Assembly (NCBI GenBank): GCA_044360385.1
Contig: JBIKKK010000091.1
Span: 1-8,215 of the forward strand
Reading direction: 5' to 3'
Source of the DNA: Mxb001 sp044360385
GTDB taxonomy: Bacteria; Actinomycetota; Actinomycetes; S36-B12
DNA length: 8,215 nucleotides
Shown here piece after piece: positions 1 through 5,619 of the stretch. How positions within the stretch are numbered: the first letter of the stretch is position 1; every line of letters starts with the position of its first letter. Made by a program: the position numbers and the translations under genes. The notes beneath the pieces are model-generated. The model had not been told where the DNA came from. It saw only the letters and a list, made by a program, of their open reading frames with translations, and made no database searches.

Positions 1-3
1 CCG

Positions 4-42
4 GTGGTCTGGTCGCGCCAATGTAGTGGCGACCGAGACCGC
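4..42. terminator. Strong imperfect hairpin upstream of the tRNA gene
   Basis: GGTCT (6-10) pairs with AGACC (36-40), and GGTCGC (11-16) pairs with GCGACC (29-34). Only G35 is bulged, and the loop is 12 nt (17-28). One wobble and one further pair extend it to 4-42. That is eleven near-continuous Watson-Crick pairs. No T-tract follows, which is common for terminators in high-GC Gram-positives. It most likely ends transcription of a gene lying left of the window; one + frame there closes with a TAG at 24-26. It could instead be a structured leader of the tRNA transcript. The pairing is seen directly; the role is inferred. Confidence 0.45.
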
Positions 43-57
43 GTGCGAGTGCCGGGG

Positions 58-63
58 CACAAT
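58..63 (+). promoter_or_regulatory. Possible -10 box of the tRNA gene
   Basis: CACAAT at 58-63 matches five of six positions of the TATAAT-type -10 element except the first two-base preference (C instead of T). It would place the transcription start around 70, giving a very short 5' leader before the mature tRNA end at 73. No convincing -35 hexamer is visible at the usual distance, so this is tentative. Confidence 0.25.
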
Positions 64-72
64 GTCGCGCAA

Positions 73-147
73 GGGGCGGTAGCTCAGCTGGTCAGAGCAG
101 CGGACTCATAATCCGTCAGGTCGTGGGTTCGAGCCCCACCCGCCCCA
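73..147 (+). tRNA. tRNA with CAU anticodon, probably elongator tRNA-Met
   Basis: A full cloverleaf can be drawn. The acceptor stem pairs GGGGCGG (73-79) with CCGCCCC (140-146). The D stem pairs GCTC (82-85) with GAGC (95-98). The anticodon stem pairs GCGGA (100-104) with TCCGT (112-116) around the loop CTCATAA, so the anticodon is CAT at 107-109. The T stem pairs GTGGG (123-127) with CCCAC (135-139) around TTCGAGC. The discriminator is A147 and no CCA is encoded, as is usual in Actinomycetota. A CAU anticodon can belong to initiator Met, elongator Met or lysidine-modified Ile2. The paired first acceptor base pair argues against initiator, and the overall sequence resembles actinobacterial elongator Met, but Ile2 cannot be excluded. 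The variable loop (117-122) is six nucleotides, one more than typical for this class. Confidence 0.93.
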
Positions 148-156
148 CTTAGATTT

Positions 157-168
157 CCCTCGTGAGGG
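157..168. terminator. Small hairpin just after the tRNA gene
   Basis: CCCT (157-160) pairs with AGGG (165-168) around a CGTG tetraloop, and two T-G wobbles can extend it. It begins 10 nt after the mature tRNA end and could act as a processing or termination signal for the tRNA transcript. The stem is short and no T-tract follows, so the call is weak. Confidence 0.3.
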
Positions 169-218
169 GGGAGCGGATTTCTGCTGCCGGGGAGAGTAGT
201 GCATGTGCGCGGAACCAA

Positions 219-238
219 GACCCCCTTCGGGTCGGGGG
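219..238. terminator. Hairpin between the convergent tRNA and MFS gene
   Basis: Two alternative stems compete here. CCCCC (221-225) can pair with GGGGG (234-238) across an 8-nt loop, or GACCC (219-223) can pair with GGGTC (229-233) across a 5-nt loop. The position, between the tRNA reading right and the transporter reading left, fits a bidirectional terminator. The remaining spacer (about 169-319) shows no convincing gene. Open frames there lack a ribosome binding site and lie antisense to, or run into, the transporter gene. Confidence 0.35.
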
Positions 239-319
239 ATTGCCGAGCGAATGCCCGCAGGCTCGCCGGGATCAAGCTTCGCGCCGACCCAGCTGATCTG
301 GATCTGGGACGAACGGCTC

Positions 320-1855
320 CTAGTCCTGCTGTGGTCGAAATGCGCGCCGGTTGAAGAAGAAGAGGACTGTCGCGACCAGCGCAACGCCGCCGCCGAGCAG
401 GCCCTGGGCGTGATAGCCGGTCAATTGAGCCTGCAGCCATTCCCGGTCGTATTCGGCGACCACGTCGGCTGGTAGGGCGTACTGGGTCGCGATCTCCGAG
501 TCGGTGACCGTTGAGTCGCGCAACGCGCTGACAACCACTGCCGCTGTGCCCGGGTCTCCACCGCTCTCGGCCACGAGATCCTGCATAGTGCTCTGGGCGG
601 TGCCGAAGAACACTGCCGCGCTCAGGGCCACCCCCAAGGCGATGCCGAGCTGCCATGCGGCCCCGCGTGCCGACGACGTGCTTCCCTCCGATCCTGGAGG
701 CGCCAGATTCATGACGGCATTGGTCAGAACCACACCTGCCCCGGTATATGCCAGTGCGAACAGAGACAGGACGAGCATGGGGTAGGCAACTGGAGTATCG
801 GCCTGCTGCGCGACGGTCAGGAACATTGTGACGGACACACCCGCCATCAGGAGCGTGCCGGCCATTCGCATACCCAGACGTCTCAGCAGGAAGCCGGCAA
901 ACCATGCACCGGCAATGGCCGCAACCTGGCACGGCACCATGAGAAGCGCAGCCTCGGTTGCCGAGTAGCCGTAGAGGCGCTGGGTACCGATGGCAAAGTA
1001 GTAGAACAGATTGCCGAACGGCACCAAGATGACGATGAAGAGCAGCAGCAGTGCACCGCCCCGTTTGAGAATCGACAGATCAAGTGTCGCCTTCGGCCAT
1101 CGGGCCATGAGCTGCCACAGGATCACGAGTGCAAGCACGGTGGCGCCCAGCCAGCCGAGCGTCCTGGGTGAGGTGAAGCCGAACGAGCTCATCGTCCTAA
1201 TCGTCTGGACGAGGCCGGCCAAGACGAGCCCTGCAAGAGCGGGTGTCCACATCTCCCCTGTCGCAGAACGCGGTCCATCTGAGGGCAGCAGAGTGACCGA
1301 TATGAAGACAGCCGCAGCCCCCATCAGGACCCACGAGGCAACCACCAAGCGCCAGTTCGAAGCATCCAGCAGCAGGCTAGACAAGACCGGAATGACGAGG
1401 AATGCCACTGGCCCCGCCACCCCGATGGCTGCGAAGCCAGTCGCTCGATTGGCCTCACCGGAGATGCGAGCGGCGATCAGGCTGATGGTGACGACGCCGA
1501 TGCCCTGCTTGCCGACGCTGCCCAGCAGCAGGCCAGCGGTCGCGACCGGTACCGAGGGGGCCAGGAGCACGATCAGGTAGCCGAGGGTCATCACCACGGC
1601 GCTGGCATAGGTGACGCGCTTCATTCCCAGGCGCGACCCCCAGACTCCGGCGAGGAACACCACCAAGAGGGTTCCGACATTGGGCAGTTGCCGAAGGAGC
1701 ACCATCTGCTCCCTCGTGGCGCCCAGGTCCAGAGCCATCGGATCGACGAGGAAGTTGTACGAAGCCGAGGCCCCACTCGCACAGGCCAGGATGATGGCCA
1801 CGCCCAGCACCATGCGGCGCTGTGAACCACTCAAGCCGGGCACTATGCGACGCAC
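320..1855 (-). CDS. MFS transporter, 14-TM DHA2 (drug:H+ antiporter-2) type
   Basis: This is a polytopic inner-membrane secondary transporter, probably exporting small molecules or drugs in exchange for protons; the substrate is unknown. About 14 hydrophobic segments are visible over roughly 511 residues, the arrangement typical of DHA2/EmrB-QacA transporters. A long non-membrane loop lies between helices 13 and 14 (about residues 420-478). The loop after helix 2 carries a motif A-like GSRLGMKR (about residues 73-80), in which the usual Asp is replaced by Ser. A second, similar RRLGMR lies after helix 10. A motif C-like GVAGP is in helix 5. I prefer the GTG at 1855 as start because AAGGAGG (1860-1866 on the minus strand) sits 4 nt before it. 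The frame stays open to a GTG at 1909, which would add 18 unremarkable residues and has no good ribosome binding site. It is convergent with the tRNA and divergent from the surface protein gene. Family call is firm; function beyond efflux is inference. Confidence 0.88.
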   Translation of the reverse strand: MRRIVPGLSGSQRRMVLGVAIILACASGASASYNFLVDPMALDLGATREQMVLLRQLPNVGTLLVVFLAGVWGSRLGMKRVTYASAVVMTLGYLIVLLAPSVPVATAGLLLGSVGKQGIGVVTISLIAARISGEANRATGFAAIGVAGPVAFLVIPVLSSLLLDASNWRLVVASWVLMGAAAVFISVTLLPSDGPRSATGEMWTPALAGLVLAGLVQTIRTMSSFGFTSPRTLGWLGATVLALVILWQLMARWPKATLDLSILKRGGALLLLFIVILVPFGNLFYYFAIGTQRLYGYSATEAALLMVPCQVAAIAGAWFAGFLLRRLGMRMAGTLLMAGVSVTMFLTVAQQADTPVAYPMLVLSLFALAYTGAGVVLTNAVMNLAPPGSEGSTSSARGAAWQLGIALGVALSAAVFFGTAQSTMQDLVAESGGDPGTAAVVVSALRDSTVTDSEIATQYALPADVVAEYDREWLQAQLTGYHAQGLLGGGVALVATVLFFFNRRAFRPQQD

Positions 1856-1921
1856 ACGGCCTCCTTGGTCAGACGCGGGCGAGGGTACATGTTGCGGCCG
1901 GTGAGGCACTGCCTGCCGATC

Positions 1922-1927
1922 AATCTA
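1922..1927 (-). promoter_or_regulatory. Possible -10 box for the MFS transporter gene
   Basis: On the minus strand this reads TAGATT, fitting the TANNNT pattern. It would start transcription near 1915, giving a leader of about 60 nt that contains the AAGGAGG ribosome binding site before the GTG at 1855. No good -35 hexamer is seen 16-18 nt upstream. The rest of the 1928-2121 spacer shows no other feature I can support. Confidence 0.3.
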
Positions 1928-2121
1928 GGTTGTGCAGGCGGATCCCTGCGACTGCTGGGTGAAGGAAATTGTCCCTGCATTGTCGACGGTGCGGACCAAG
2001 TTGATCGCCCAGCAGCTTAGTTCCGGATGTCACGGGGTGCCCCGCTGGCCTCTCCCTAGCGCATGCGGCCCGCGATGGTCGCTTGCTCCGGCAGAATCCG
2101 CATCCGAGCGCAGTCGGGGGT

Positions 2122-2127
2122 TACTGT
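2122..2127 (+). promoter_or_regulatory. -10 box placed for leaderless translation of the surface protein
   Basis: TACTGT matches TANNNT and ends 6 nt before the ATG at 2134, so transcription would begin at or next to the A of that ATG. No Shine-Dalgarno sequence is properly placed: the nearest G-run (2116-2120) is 13 nt away and upstream of the -10. The geometry is that of a leaderless mRNA, which is frequent in Actinomycetota. No clear -35 is visible. Confidence 0.4.
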
Positions 2128-2133
2128 TTGGAC

Positions 2134-4275
2134 ATGGCAAACGTGTGGACTCGACTCTCCGGCGCTGCGCGTGCAACCCTCGCCACCGCTTTGGCGGTCA
2201 CGGCCCTGGCTGGCGCGCAGAGTGTTTCGCCGACACCGGCGGCCGCCGTCGACGACGTCTGCGCCACGGCGCCGACCCCGCCCGCGGCGAACGTGTTCAT
2301 CTCCTGCTGGGACACCACCGAGGTCGCCGACGGTACCTCGGATGTCAACTCGATAGCCCTGCCGCTGGCGGACACCGACACGTGGGGAGGCACGTACAAC
2401 TTCACGGTGGAGTGGGGTGATGGCAGCAGCGATGTGATCACCGACTGGGCCCAGGCTGAGACGACCCACACCTACGCCACCCCGGGCCGCTACTGGCTCC
2501 AGATCACCGGGACGTTCTCGGACTTCTCATACGCGGCCGCCGCCGTGCAGGACGGCCCGAAACTCATCACTGTCTCGCAATGGGGAGGCCTGACCCTCGG
2601 GAACAGGGGCGGCAACTTCTTTAATGCCAGGAACATGAACTTCACCGCGACCGATGCCCCAGACCTGTCGCAGACCACGAACTTGAACGAAGCCTTCCAG
2701 GGAGCGTTGTCGTTCAATTCGCCCGTCAATCACTGGGATGTCTCGACCGTCACCAGCATGTACGGCACCTTCGCCGAGGCCCCAGCGTTCAACCAGCCGC
2801 TCAGCACGTGGAACACCTCCAACGTGACTACTCTCGGGCAAGCGTTCCAGGGTGCGGCGGCGTTCAACCAGGACCTGAGCAACTGGAACACCTCCAACGT
2901 CACGTCGATGTTCTGGACGTTCTTCGGCGCCTCGTCCTTCAACAACGGCGGTCAGGACCTGACCTGGGACGTCAGCAACGTGACGGTGTTCGGGAACATG
3001 TTCGAGGCGGCCACTTCCTTCAACCAGCCGATCGGTGACTGGCAGATCGGACCGGGCCCGGGCATCTCGATGCACAGCATGTTCCACGCTGCGACCAGCC
3101 TCAACCAGGATCTGTCGGGGTGGGACATGTCGGGGGTTTCCGAAATCAGCTCCATGTTCAAAGATGCCCATAGCTTCAACAACGGCGGTCAGGATCTCAC
3201 GTGGGACACGGACCTTGCGTCCGTCACAAACTTGAACGGCACATTCAGGCAGGCCTACGCCTTCAACCAGCCGATTGGTGAATGGGATGTATCAGCCGCG
3301 ACGGACATGAGCGAGATGTTCGTGGGCGCCTCATCCTTCTCGCAGGACTTGAGCGGATGGAGCCCGACCTCGGTCGTCGCAGGGGGCGCGGGTGGAATGG
3401 CCTCGATGTTCGACGGCTCGGCCTTGAGCACCGAGGACTACGACGCGATTCTCATTGGCTGGGCGGCCCGGAGCCTGGCCAGCGGGTTGACGTTCGGTGC
3501 ATCGACGACGGCGTACTCACCGGCCGCCGTCGCCGCTCGTGCCGAACTCGCCACGACCAAGGGCTGGATCATTACCGATCTCGGTGTTGTCTCGGCGTCC
3601 GTCGATGGGGTGCGCTTCCCGGATGTGGAGGTAGGCCGGCAGTCACAACCACTCGATGTGGTCGTGACGAACACAGGTGCGGCGAACGTCGGGGGGCCCG
3701 AGGGGCCGGCTGTTGCAGGTGCTGATGCTGCGATGTTCCTCGTCTTCTCCAATACCTGTACGGGCGTGGTGCTGTCACCGGCCGAGACGTGTTCGATCCG
3801 CATCATCTTCCGACCCACCTCAACCGGACCGAAGTCTGCGACGATCGAGGTGGCGTTTCCCAACCCTGCGACGAGTCAGGTCGATCCGCTGACCGCGAGT
3901 CTCACCGGTACGGCACTCGCGCCCGATCCGTCTGATGACGTCGTACCCGTTGACCCGGATGACCCGGACATCACCAGACCGCGCGTCACCGACCGGATTT
4001 CGTGGCGGCGCACGCAGGCCCCGCGGCTCATGGTGCTGCCGGATGCTCCTGTTGCGCCGCGCGTCGTCGGGCTGCCGGCGAAAGTGCGGCTGAGGATCGC
4101 GGTGCGCCTCGGGGGCGAGTGGGTGCGACTCGGCGTCTCCGTGAGCGATGCGCGAGGCCGGGCCACGCTGCCGCCCTTCCAGGTCGTCGTTCCGGGCGCC
4201 TACACGATCCGGGCGGCCGTGGTCGGTGGCCGCGAACGGTACCTCAAGGTCGCTGCCCCACGGCCCCCCGTGTGA
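2134..4275 (+). CDS. Secreted BspA-family (DUF285) leucine-rich repeat surface protein with PKD-like and ASH-type domains
   Basis: This 713-residue exported protein is probably an adhesin or surface-interaction protein. Residues 1-38 form a Sec signal peptide: an Arg-containing start, an Ala/Leu-rich core and a predicted cut after TPAAA. Residues about 85-126 look PKD-like, with WGDG followed by HTYATPGRY. Residues 194-409 hold nine BspA-type repeats, each starting FNQ or similar and containing W(D/N)xSxVtxM; their F residues lie at 194, 219, 244, 269, 296, 323, 348, 377 and 402 (periods of 25-29). A closing segment with DYDAILIGWA and GWIITD is typical of DUF285 proteins. Residues about 485-595 match the ASH/Hydin-like 'choice-of-anchor D' pattern (FPDVEVG, VTNTG, CSIRIIFRPTSTG, LTGTA). 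An Asp/Pro linker leads to an unrecognised beta-rich tail of about 95 residues. There is no LPXTG or C-terminal helix. The ATG at 2134 is chosen over an in-frame TTG at 2083 because it starts the signal peptide directly. Ligand unknown. Confidence 0.87.
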   Translation: MANVWTRLSGAARATLATALAVTALAGAQSVSPTPAAAVDDVCATAPTPPAANVFISCWDTTEVADGTSDVNSIALPLADTDTWGGTYNFTVEWGDGSSDVITDWAQAETTHTYATPGRYWLQITGTFSDFSYAAAAVQDGPKLITVSQWGGLTLGNRGGNFFNARNMNFTATDAPDLSQTTNLNEAFQGALSFNSPVNHWDVSTVTSMYGTFAEAPAFNQPLSTWNTSNVTTLGQAFQGAAAFNQDLSNWNTSNVTSMFWTFFGASSFNNGGQDLTWDVSNVTVFGNMFEAATSFNQPIGDWQIGPGPGISMHSMFHAATSLNQDLSGWDMSGVSEISSMFKDAHSFNNGGQDLTWDTDLASVTNLNGTFRQAYAFNQPIGEWDVSAATDMSEMFVGASSFSQDLSGWSPTSVVAGGAGGMASMFDGSALSTEDYDAILIGWAARSLASGLTFGASTTAYSPAAVAARAELATTKGWIITDLGVVSASVDGVRFPDVEVGRQSQPLDVVVTNTGAANVGGPEGPAVAGADAAMFLVFSNTCTGVVLSPAETCSIRIIFRPTSTGPKSATIEVAFPNPATSQVDPLTASLTGTALAPDPSDDVVPVDPDDPDITRPRVTDRISWRRTQAPRLMVLPDAPVAPRVVGLPAKVRLRIAVRLGGEWVRLGVSVSDARGRATLPPFQVVVPGAYTIRAAVVGGRERYLKVAAPRPPV
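4259..4272 (+). terminator. Short hairpin overlapping the end of the surface protein gene
   Basis: CACGG (4259-4263) and CCGTG (4268-4272) can pair around a CCCC loop, immediately before and touching the TGA stop at 4273-4275. It is compact and GC-rich with no T-tract, and it lies inside the coding sequence, so it is only a weak terminator candidate. Confidence 0.25.
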
Positions 4276-4301
4276 CCGCCGTCCCCCAGTCGCGATGGTG
4301 A

Positions 4302-4568
4302 GCAAATGCGGTTTCGCGTGCTGACCACCGTGGTTGGGGGGCTTGTTACCCCGGTGTGGACGGAGTCGGCGGCACTGGAGGCGCGGGTGTGCCCGCCGCT
4401 GTCATCGGACTGCTGATCGAGGGCATCGCCGCGACCGCGATCCAGATCATCGGCCTGCTCTCCGATCGCTTCCCCGAGCCCCGCGCACGTGCAGCAGCCT
4501 TCGGCACCTTCGGCATGGTGTCGCCCTTGACAGGTGGGGCGGCGTCGCCCCACGCGGCACAACGGTGA
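4302..4568 (+). pseudogene. Probable remnant of an MFS transporter gene
   Basis: The frame is open from just after a TGA at 4299 to a TGA at 4566-4568. From about 4389 it has strongly GC-biased third positions and encodes a hydrophobic stretch (AVIGLLIEGIAATAIQIIG) followed by LLSDRFPEPRARAAAFGTFG. That pairing of helix 4 with an FPxxxRARA-type loop is characteristic of DHA2-type MFS transporters. Only about 55 residues match, against 450-530 in an intact protein. The only in-frame start candidate, GTG at 4356, has no placed ribosome binding site, so I read this as a gene fragment. It is not obviously derived from the intact transporter at 320-1855. A second, 36-codon frame from ATG 4306 overlaps its start and ends at about 4416; a frameshift between them is possible. 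A real small membrane protein of 70 residues from GTG 4356 is the alternative. Confidence 0.4.
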
Positions 4569-4569
4569 G

Positions 4570-5055
4570 CTAGGCGCTAGCCGGGCCCTCGCCGAAGCGG
4601 TTGGGTCTGGGTGTGCCGGGGAGCAGCGCGAAGATGAGCAGCAGGATGCCTGCGAGTCCGGAGACGAGGCCGAGCACTGCCCCGGCGGCGAAGAGGACCT
4701 GGTTCTGCAGCGCCGACAGTGCGAACAAGGTGAATCCGAAGAAGCCGCTGACGATGGGGAGGATGTACCACCAACCCGACTTGTTGGAGTCGTGCAGGCG
4801 CCTGAACCAGACGGCGCTGACGGGAAGGATCGTCGCCAGAAACCACACGATGGTGAGGATGATGCCGACTTGGGCGAGCGGGCTCCACCTCTGTGGGTCC
4901 GGACTCGTAGCGATCCCGACCATGGAGATGGCGTAGAGCACGCCGGACACGATGGTCATGAACAGGTAGAACCACCAGAACTCAGAGCGGCTCGCGCGAC
5001 CCCGGAAGTTCGCGTAGTTTCTGAAGACGTGCTTGATGGCTTGGCCGAAGCTCAT
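4570..5055 (-). CDS. DUF805 domain integral membrane protein
   Basis: This 161-residue inner-membrane protein belongs to the DUF805 (YhaH/YhaI-like) family, whose biochemical role is not established. The family signatures are clear: NFRGRASRSEFWWF at residues 16-29 before the first helix, then WFRRLHDSNKSGWW at 83-96, and an LLPGTPRPNRFG tail at 144-155. Four hydrophobic segments lie at about 27-49, 60-82, 96-117 and 122-145. Length is normal for the family. The ATG at 5055 is well supported by a GAGGAG six nucleotides upstream. It is divergent from the small membrane protein gene at 5209 and ends 2 bp from the MFS remnant on the other strand. Family assignment is strong; function is unknown. 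Confidence 0.92.
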   Translation of the reverse strand: MSFGQAIKHVFRNYANFRGRASRSEFWWFYLFMTIVSGVLYAISMVGIATSPDPQRWSPLAQVGIILTIVWFLATILPVSAVWFRRLHDSNKSGWWYILPIVSGFFGFTLFALSALQNQVLFAAGAVLGLVSGLAGILLLIFALLPGTPRPNRFGEGPASA

Positions 5056-5098
5056 GCGGACTCCTCGCTCATGGCGTCCGACGCGCCAACTGCCGCCG

Positions 5099-5104
5099 AG
5101 ACTA
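5099..5104 (-). promoter_or_regulatory. Possible -10 box for the DUF805 gene
   Basis: On the minus strand this reads TAGTCT, matching TANNNT. It would start transcription near 5092, giving a leader of about 37 nt that contains the GAGGAG ribosome binding site of the DUF805 gene. A weak TCTGAA lies 15 nt further upstream as a -35 candidate. Nothing else definite is seen in the 153-bp divergent spacer. Confidence 0.3.
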
Positions 5105-5208
5105 GCGGTCTGTGACTCCTTCAGAGACTCTTTCGGCCCGGCCGTCGGTGTGGCAGGCTGCCTTCGTCATCGACGCTAGGTCGACGTCACCACGCGAAGG
5201 AAGATCCC

Positions 5209-5619
5209 ATGTCCGAGACGACTCCGAACTCCGAGACGACTTCGGGGCGAGGTCGTGGGCTTGTCATCGCCGGGGGAATTCTCACCGTGCTGTCGCTGCT
5301 CGTCTCGATCGCCGTGATCGTTGACTGGGTCGTCCTCTTCTCAAATCCGGACACGCGAGGGATGCACTATTTCGGGGGTTTCCTGGCCTTGCTCGTCCTG
5401 GCAGTGCCCACCTGGTACATCGGCGTTCCACTGTTGGCGACGGGACGGTCCCAGCAGCGCGGCCCTGTTAGGCGCTCCGTGCTTGCTTGGGTCATCGCCT
5501 TGGTCTTGCTGCCCTTGGTATTCATCGCAATGGCCATGCCTCTGTTCATGTTTCCGCTGGCATTCGTCCCGTCGGTGGCCGCGGCCGCATGGCTGGTGTG
5601 GGGCAAGCCCGCGGCCTAG
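5209..5619 (+). CDS. Hypothetical four-helix membrane protein
   Basis: I do not recognise a family. The 136-residue product has a short polar Ser/Thr-rich N-terminus (1-16), then four hydrophobic segments at about 18-44, 55-78, 91-113 and 115-132, with a short basic loop (RSQQRGPVRR) between the second and third. It ends soon after the last helix (WGKPAA). By the positive-inside rule, the basic loop between helices 2 and 3 should be cytoplasmic. The ATG at 5209 is supported by GAAGGAAG five nucleotides upstream. It is divergent from the DUF805 gene, and its stop TAG (5617-5619) overlaps the stop of the convergent methyltransferase gene through a shared CTAG at 5616-5619. Real gene by codon bias, start signal and hydrophobicity; function unknown. 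Confidence 0.8.
   Translation: MSETTPNSETTSGRGRGLVIAGGILTVLSLLVSIAVIVDWVVLFSNPDTRGMHYFGGFLALLVLAVPTWYIGVPLLATGRSQQRGPVRRSVLAWVIALVLLPLVFIAMAMPLFMFPLAFVPSVAAAAWLVWGKPAA

Noticed and set aside
124..148. tRNA 3' end as an integration (att) site
   Set aside because: No second copy of the tRNA 3' end and no integrase are present in the window.
203..475. Plus-strand frame of 90 codons across the spacer and the 3' end of the MFS gene
   Set aside because: It is largely antisense to the transporter, has no ribosome binding site and resembles no family.
84..932. Long minus-strand open frame ending in GARTHDLTDYESAALTS, and a second one at 106-384 ending in GSNPRPDGL
   Set aside because: These C-termini are the antisense translation of a tRNA gene, a well-known annotation artefact; most of the longer frame also lies out of frame over the MFS gene.
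1011..1580. 189-codon plus-strand frame inside the MFS gene
   Set aside because: It lies fully antisense to clear transmembrane coding sequence and has shadow-like composition.
2527..3171. 214-codon minus-strand frame opposite the BspA repeats
   Set aside because: It mirrors the repeat structure of the real gene on the other strand and has no start signal.
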